Source of the DNA: Collinsella sp.
GTDB taxonomy: Bacteria > Actinomycetota > Coriobacteriia > Coriobacteriales > Coriobacteriaceae
Direction: 5' to 3'
NCBI GenBank assembly: GCA_022728415.1
Contig: JAIJJM010000048.1
Span: 1 to 9,853, forward strand
DNA: 9,853 nucleotides
Shown here: positions 6,350 to 9,853 of the stretch, piece after piece
How the letters are laid out: each line of letters starts with the position of its first letter
Numbering within the stretch: the first letter of the stretch is position 1
Made by a program: the position numbers and the translations under genes
Notes under the pieces: generated by a model
The model's input: only the letters and a program-made list of their open reading frames with translations
The model's database searches: none
What the model was told of the DNA's origin: nothing

Positions 6350-6605
6350 TGGTGTGCTAGCTTCTCTCCTGACACCTACCTCATGCGGTAAACCGGTCCG
6401 GGTAGGTGGAGATCACCGCTGTTTAGCGGAAGACGTCAGGATGGGAACTCTGCGTAACGTTGATTGTGGTAGGTAGGGCGCGCAAGCGTTTGATGCAGCC
6501 AAGCAGAGGGTGAAAGTAGCTATCGGCGGATTCTTGAGTAGCTTCTTTTGCGCATAATGCATCTTTCAAGAAAGGTCGTCACACCACGAGGAAGACTTGA
6601 TCTTC
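6350..6605 (+). other. possible larger structured transcript around the C4-like RNA
   Basis: Helices beyond the C4-like core: TGGTGTG (6350-6356) can pair with CACACCA (6580-6586), enclosing everything between; CTCTGC (6448-6453) pairs with GCAGAG (6503-6508); TTCTTGA (6531-6537) with TCAAGAA (6566-6572); GAAGA-CTTGA-TCTTC forms a hairpin at 6591-6605. Together they make a plausible multi-branched RNA of about 240 nt. Each helix is only 5-7 bp, so chance pairing cannot be excluded. The last two overlap a weakly coding-like stretch starting at 6558. Confidence 0.3.
6367..6441 (+). ncRNA. C4/CI-like antisense RNA candidate
   Basis: A compact three-way junction: outer stem TCCTGAC (6367-6373) / GTCAGGA (6435-6441), directly stacked on ACCTACC (6374-6380) / GGTAGGT (6401-6407), then CCGCT-GTTT-AGCGG (6416-6429). 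Size, layout and the ATGCGGTAAACCGG loop agree with my recollection of the C4 antisense RNAs of phages P1/P7 and the P4 CI RNA, which hold down expression of downstream phage genes by pairing with their leader. The loop segment 6388-6396 (GTAAACCGG) is exactly complementary to 7230-7238, upstream of the NIPSNAP gene. The strand follows from the recalled C4 orientation. The structure is seen directly; the family name is a recollection and the target an inference. Confidence 0.55.
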
Positions 6606-6994
6606 ATCTGGCAAGGGGAACCGAGCAACCTACAGGCTATCTTCTCAGATGGCCTTATGGTTGATATGTCCGGCTTCCCCCCCGAGGAAGGGTTTACATC
6701 TTAAAGAACAAGTTATGTTTTAACATTTTTAACAATTACACTTCTCTGCTGTTTGGTGTCTTATGGCGTTGCCGTCAAAAGTAAACCTGCCGTTTTTACC
6801 TCTCCTGCGTAACAACCAAATACGAACCAGAAGCTGCTAACGTTCAACGTGTTCGCGGTGTAAATGCAGCCAGATAAGTTGGGAGCGAAAAAGTGGATGC
6901 CCTAGGTTTGGAAGCGCCCCTCTCAGGCATAGCGTCCGAAAATTTCCACGGCGGCAGGCTTATCCTTATAGAGCCAAACAGACTCAAAAGTTAA
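6558..6994 (+). pseudogene. decayed or frameshifted coding fragments, unknown product
   Basis: Successive stretches read like protein but are broken. One frame runs 6558-6704 (ending FPPEEGFTS, TAA) and continues past that stop to 6812 with a hydrophobic, signal-like run TFLTITLLCCLVSYGVAV. Adding one T after the ATG at 6715 (ATG TTT TAA) would give MFLTFLTITLL in phase. A second frame, 6785-6994, contains KYEPEAANVQRVRGVNAAR, a stop at 6875, then VDALGLEAPLSGIASENFHG. One extra A in the A5 run near 6888 would give an ATG start at 6864 (MQPDKLGAKK) in phase with it. No family recognised. Coding character is judged by eye, so confidence is low. Confidence 0.3.
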
Positions 6995-7110
6995 GAAGCG
7001 CGGTAAAGCTTAAAGCTCGCCCAGATTTCTCATTGATTGCTCGAACTCCGCTACGCTTGTTTCAACTGGCTTCGCCAGTCACTCTATGAGAGCGCCGCGA
7101 ATTCTGCACC

Positions 7111-7197
7111 ATGATTTCGACTACCTTCTTTAAAACACTCGCCAGAGAGCCTTACAGCGCGTTTGAACCGCATATCGCAGCTTTTGCTTACGGATGA
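7111..7197 (+). CDS. short ORF, possible remnant of an ash/icd-type leader gene
   Basis: A 28-codon frame, MISTTFFKTLAREPYSAF and then EPHIAAFAYG, stops with TGA at 7195-7197. Its position downstream of the C4-like RNA is where P1 carries icd and P4-like elements carry ash/icd-like genes, and its wording vaguely recalls their N-termini. No good ribosome site is present. A tight hairpin (ACTGGC-TTC-GCCAGT, 7065-7079) lies shortly upstream. Between 6995 and 7110 I see nothing else. Low confidence; it may be noncoding or a truncated gene. Confidence 0.25.
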   Translation: MISTTFFKTLAREPYSAFEPHIAAFAYG

Positions 7198-7229
7198 CTG
7201 TCTGATTAGCAGTAGCTTCATGGCCCAGT

Positions 7230-7238
7230 CCGGTTTAC
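7230..7238 (+). promoter_or_regulatory. candidate antisense target of the C4-like RNA
   Basis: CCGGTTTAC is the exact reverse complement of the loop segment 6388-6396 in the C4-like RNA and lies 52 bases before the TTG start of the NIPSNAP gene. In P1 and P4, the antisense RNA pairs with short matching segments in the leader of the controlled genes. A 9-mer match could still be chance in a window of this size. Confidence 0.3.
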
Positions 7239-7289
7239 TTTATTGCTATCAACAAGGGAGCCGTCCAGAGGCGACGCGGAGATAATGCT

Positions 7290-7622
7290 TTGAGAACCGT
7301 CGAGATACTGCAATACACCTTACGCAAAGGCAGCGGTGCCGCTTTTCACGCCATTATGCAGGAAATCAGTGTTCCCCTACACCAACGCCACGGGATCGAT
7401 GTTGTTTCGTTTGGTAACTCTCTGCATGACCCGGACTGCTATTACCTGATTCGCGCCTTTGTCAGCCCTAAAAGCATGACTACGGTTCTCGACGCTTTTT
7501 ACGCAAGCGATGACTGGCGCAGCGGCCCGCGCGAAGACATCATTGGCAACATAGAGGCCAGCATTAAAACAGTGATAAATCTACCATCAGAAAGCGTAGA
7601 AGGGCTGCGGGTGCAATCGTAG
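7290..7622 (+). CDS. NIPSNAP family protein
   Basis: A 110-residue single-domain protein of the NIPSNAP/dimeric alpha-beta barrel type: VEILQYTLRKGSG (3-15), HGIDVVSFGNSLHDPDCYYL with IRAF following (35-57), then the aromatic-rich region FYASDDWRSGP (70-80) and the terminal helix IIGNIEASIKTVINLP. Bacterial members usually form dimers of ferredoxin-like barrels; their reactions are mostly unknown. The only in-frame start is TTG at 7290, with GGAG at 7278-7281 eight bases upstream, which is acceptable. An ATG at 7285 is out of frame and stops at once. It lies between the decayed region and the convergent integrase. Such a metabolic-looking gene is unusual cargo here, and no partner enzyme is nearby. 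Confidence 0.8.
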   Translation: MRTVEILQYTLRKGSGAAFHAIMQEISVPLHQRHGIDVVSFGNSLHDPDCYYLIRAFVSPKSMTTVLDAFYASDDWRSGPREDIIGNIEASIKTVINLPSESVEGLRVQS

Positions 7623-7692
7623 GTCATCAAGTTTCACCAAACGTGTTTTGAGCGTCTCCAAATTCAGCACTATGAAATCCACCACCCTTAAT

Positions 7693-7724
7693 AAAAAATG
7701 CGCCAGGAAGCGTCCCAGCGCATT
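7693..7724 (-). terminator. intrinsic terminator of the integrase gene
   Basis: On the minus strand, AATGCGC (7724-7718) pairs with GCGCATT (7703-7697), with extra GG/CC pairing inside, and is followed by a run of six T. It lies about 30 bases past the integrase stop codon and also separates it from the convergent NIPSNAP gene. Confidence 0.85.
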
Positions 7725-7754
7725 CAAGCATCACTCAACTGAATAGTAACTGAT

Positions 7755-9665
7755 TCAACCTGTTTGTTTGCCACGCTTTCTTCGCAACGCATCTCTGACA
7801 GCATCCAGCCCGTCAGGAATGTTGAATTCCGCTATATCAGGTAACGAAAAATCAATTTTCTCCACGACTTCAATCATATGAATTGGTTTGAAGTCTTTGC
7901 TATATCGCACTTCCGTTTCAGTTTCGCCGCGCACATGCCCAAGTAGCTGCGCTCGTAATTCTGAGCTAACGCCCTTCTCCTTGAGCAAAGTCGAAACTGA
8001 GTGGCGAAAAGAATGGAAAGATTTGCTTCTGTTCCTCTCGAGTTTCAACCGCCCCGCAAGCAACGATTCATTGAACCATGCGGAAACTGGCCTACCATAG
8101 CCTTTTGTTTTATGTGGTTTAAGCTCCGGGAAGAGACGGGTATACCCTGCATCTTTTAAGGCGTTCACGTAGTCGATGAAACCGAGACTAATCAGCTTTG
8201 AATGGAGCGGAATCTTGCGGCGAGCATTAGCATTTTTGAGTTTCTTTCCGCTTTCATTATCGCTTTCAAGGTTCAAATAATAGACGCCGTCGTCTGCCAG
8301 AACATCACTCAGCAGTAACTGAGCGATTTCATTAACTCGCGCCCCCGTCATCAAGCCCAGCAAAGGTGCCCAATAGTTAAACGGGCAATATTGATGGAAT
8401 CGCCCTTGCGCATTGCGTTCAACAGTTCCAGCCTCAAACCACGGTAACGAAAAAATCGCTTTAATTTCATGCGGTTCAAATATGTCAGTGTGATCCTGAT
8501 CTCGCTCATCTTTATCATCGGATGGAAAAAAGTTTTCGCATGGCGATTTCAGTAGCTTACCGTCAGCAACAGCCCACTTCATTGCACCATAAATGCCGTT
8601 GATATACTTCCTAACGGATTCCTCAGTCATCAATTTATCGCCGCATTCTGCCGCTTTGGCGATTAACTGATCCAGCGTTTTCACTCCATATTTAGCTTTG
8701 ACTAAATTACGGTTTGCTGGGATCGTGCGCAGTTTGCTCTCATAAGCCCGGAGGAAATCGCGATCAAAATCTTCCAACTGAATGTCACCCATCGCTTCGA
8801 TCATAAAGCTGAAATAGTTACGGATATCACTTATAGCCGACTCCGATACCTTGCCCTTGCGCCGATGCTTTAGATATTCAGAGCATAACCACGACAGATT
8901 CTTAGTGTAATACTTTCGATTAACATACTCGTTATCGATAGTAGGGGCAGGAGCGGCAAGAGGCACGGTAGGATGAACACTAGCGACTGGAGGCGTGGTC
9001 TTAGCCAGCCAATCAAGCCTTAGGCTTTCTGCATGGACTTTATTGATCAAAAGCGTATCGGGTTTAATTACCGGCCAACCGGAGGTGAAAAACCAACCGC
9101 CTTTAGCGTCGCTTCCGGCAGTTTTGAACACCGAAGCTTCTGAATAACCGTCGCTAATAATGTTACGTAAATGTGCTGGTTGCGCAGTGAGTTGCAGATA
9201 GCCTTTAGCAACCCCCTCGATACCCTTCTCTTCGCCATAATTAAGAACGTAACTGCCATCAAGCGGGTCTAGCTCAGCCTCAGAGAGCGCTGCAACATAA
9301 AAGCCAGCCTGCCCCGTCGCCAGCCAGAATACGGGCAGATTACGGTTCATCACCGCCTGTATTAATTGCGCAACAGGCAACTCAACTGACTGAGCAAAGT
9401 TAGAAAGCGAGATCATACCCTCACCAGCAAGCAGCGGGGCGCAGTCACTTAAAGTTCGATAATCCAATTGTTCATACTCTTGTAAGGTCTGATACCAGAC
9501 CGCCAACAGGAGCGCGGACTTCTGCTTTGCTTCATGAAGATCGTGAGTGCCTGTTGAAGTGTGAATCTCACACTGTCCTGCGTATCGACGAAAACGTTGG
9601 GGAATGCTAATGCGGACAACATAAATGCCGCTGGTTCGACGATAGAGTTTATATCGCTGAGACAT
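7755..9665 (-). CDS. tyrosine site-specific integrase, large form
   Basis: The integrase catalyses recombination between element and chromosome at the tRNA-Leu 3' end. From the ATG at 9663-9665 it has 636 residues; a TTG at 9707 would add 14. An N-terminal DUF6538-like domain (YKLYRRTSGIYVVRISIPQR, about 5-24) precedes a long linker, an SAM-like core-binding domain (about 255-375) and the catalytic domain. The active-site set is complete: Arg443 (LMTGARVNEIAQL), a likely Lys in RRKIPLHS (about 484), His551/Arg554 (SFHSFRHS), His577 (LLGHVRG) and Tyr588 (VRYSKDF). It is longer than P4-type integrases (about 400-430) and has a different N-terminus. GAGG and AAGGG lie upstream of the ATG. An intrinsic terminator follows. 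No excisionase is seen. Confidence 0.95.
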   Translation of the reverse strand: MSQRYKLYRRTSGIYVVRISIPQRFRRYAGQCEIHTSTGTHDLHEAKQKSALLLAVWYQTLQEYEQLDYRTLSDCAPLLAGEGMISLSNFAQSVELPVAQLIQAVMNRNLPVFWLATGQAGFYVAALSEAELDPLDGSYVLNYGEEKGIEGVAKGYLQLTAQPAHLRNIISDGYSEASVFKTAGSDAKGGWFFTSGWPVIKPDTLLINKVHAESLRLDWLAKTTPPVASVHPTVPLAAPAPTIDNEYVNRKYYTKNLSWLCSEYLKHRRKGKVSESAISDIRNYFSFMIEAMGDIQLEDFDRDFLRAYESKLRTIPANRNLVKAKYGVKTLDQLIAKAAECGDKLMTEESVRKYINGIYGAMKWAVADGKLLKSPCENFFPSDDKDERDQDHTDIFEPHEIKAIFSLPWFEAGTVERNAQGRFHQYCPFNYWAPLLGLMTGARVNEIAQLLLSDVLADDGVYYLNLESDNESGKKLKNANARRKIPLHSKLISLGFIDYVNALKDAGYTRLFPELKPHKTKGYGRPVSAWFNESLLAGRLKLERNRSKSFHSFRHSVSTLLKEKGVSSELRAQLLGHVRGETETEVRYSKDFKPIHMIEVVEKIDFSLPDIAEFNIPDGLDAVRDALRRKRGKQTG

Positions 9666-9752
9666 CGCCTCGTATACCCTTTTGTAAGAGGGGCTACGCG
9701 ATTTCAAGCAAAATTATGGATTAAATTGTTTTAAAACAACGACTTAGATAAG

Positions 9753-9780
9753 ACTTGGTGCCGAAGGCCGGACTCGAACC
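9753..9780. repeat. att direct repeat within tRNA-Leu 3' end
   Basis: The proximal copy of the 28-bp att sequence covers the encoded CCA, the acceptor strand and part of the T-arm of the tRNA gene, plus three bases beyond it. Because the tRNA stays intact here, this is the tRNA-side junction of the element; crossover must occur within these 28 bases. Confidence 0.85.
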
Positions 9781-9840
9781 GGCACGTATTTCTACGGTTG
9801 ATTTTGAATCAACTGCGTCTACCGATTTCGCCACTTCGGC
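9756..9840 (-). tRNA. leuX: tRNA-Leu(CAA), leuX type
   Basis: An 85-nt class II tRNA with encoded CCA. The acceptor GCCGAAG (from 9840) pairs with CTTCGGC. The anticodon stem GTTGA/TCAAC holds the loop TTCAAAA with anticodon CAA (9806-9804), reading UUG. A long variable arm follows, then the T-arm GCCGG-TTCGAGT-CCGGC. This matches enterobacterial leuX as I recall it. leuX is a well-known insertion site for genomic islands, consistent with the integrase directly downstream. Confidence 0.97.
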
Positions 9841-9853
9841 ACTGAAGAGGTAT

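Larger units (their letters stand above)
2439..9780. mobile_element. integrated element at tRNA-Leu, bounded by 28-bp att repeats
   Basis: The element is delimited by perfect 28-bp direct repeats (2439-2466 and 9753-9780) that correspond to the tRNA-Leu 3' end including the encoded CCA. Its integrase gene begins within about 90 bases of the tRNA 3' end. Total length is about 7.3 kb. Cargo: XRE regulator, small membrane protein, serine recombinase with DUF4062 protein, broken DUF1643 gene, C4-like RNA candidate, decayed frames and a NIPSNAP-family gene. No replication, packaging, conjugation or excisionase gene is recognisable, so it may depend on a helper or be immobile. Confidence 0.8.

Noticed and set aside
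6350..7280. Group II intron (the GTGTGC start and multi-stem fold suggested it)
   Set aside because: No domain V hairpin, no intron-encoded reverse transcriptase and no matching 3' end were found; the compact three-way junction fits a C4-type RNA better.
1..9853. CRISPR array
   Set aside because: No regularly spaced repeat with unique spacers was seen; the only direct repeats are the att pair and the short TGCCAGAAAA set.

Overview
The window looks like accessory DNA from a member of the Enterobacterales. The evidence is a leuX-type tRNA-Leu(CAA) gene at the right edge, an IS30 end and an IS3-family fragment at the left edge, and Shine-Dalgarno-led genes of enterobacterial character. I cannot fix the genus from the sequence alone.

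The right three quarters (about 2439-9780) form one integrated element. A 28-bp sequence made of the 3' end of the tRNA-Leu gene occurs at 9753-9780, inside the intact tRNA, and again without mismatch at 2439-2466. A large tyrosine integrase lies directly next to the tRNA, in the usual arrangement for a tRNA-targeting island. Between the att copies, left to right, are: a noncoding stretch with strong inverted repeats (2467-2945); an XRE-type regulator transcribed leftward; a divergent intergenic region full of dyads; a small membrane protein; a leftward two-gene operon of a serine recombinase and a DUF4062-domain protein; a DUF1643 gene with a one-base frameshift; a noncoding or decayed kilobase (6285-7289) holding a C4/CI-like antisense RNA candidate and broken coding fragments; a NIPSNAP-family gene; and the integrase with its own terminator. 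I see no replication, capsid or conjugation gene, so this resembles a satellite or cryptic island rather than a complete phage.

Left of the second att copy (1-2438) is more accessory DNA, probably a neighbouring or older island at the same tRNA. It has the end of an IS30 copy inserted in the orfA of an IS3-family element, which itself cuts the 5' end of an unknown gene (409-1035). An AbiJ-like abortive-infection gene (1084-1908) follows. A roughly 340-nt region (2020-2360) without a convincing gene contains a series of hairpins and a terminator-like end, and may encode a structured RNA.

The most interesting items are the C4-like RNA with a 9-nt complementary site just upstream of the NIPSNAP gene, the possible structured RNA at 2020-2360, the recombinase/DUF4062 operon as a candidate defence module, and several frames that one base added to a homopolymer would restore. 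The last pattern means either gene decay or consensus errors in the assembly.
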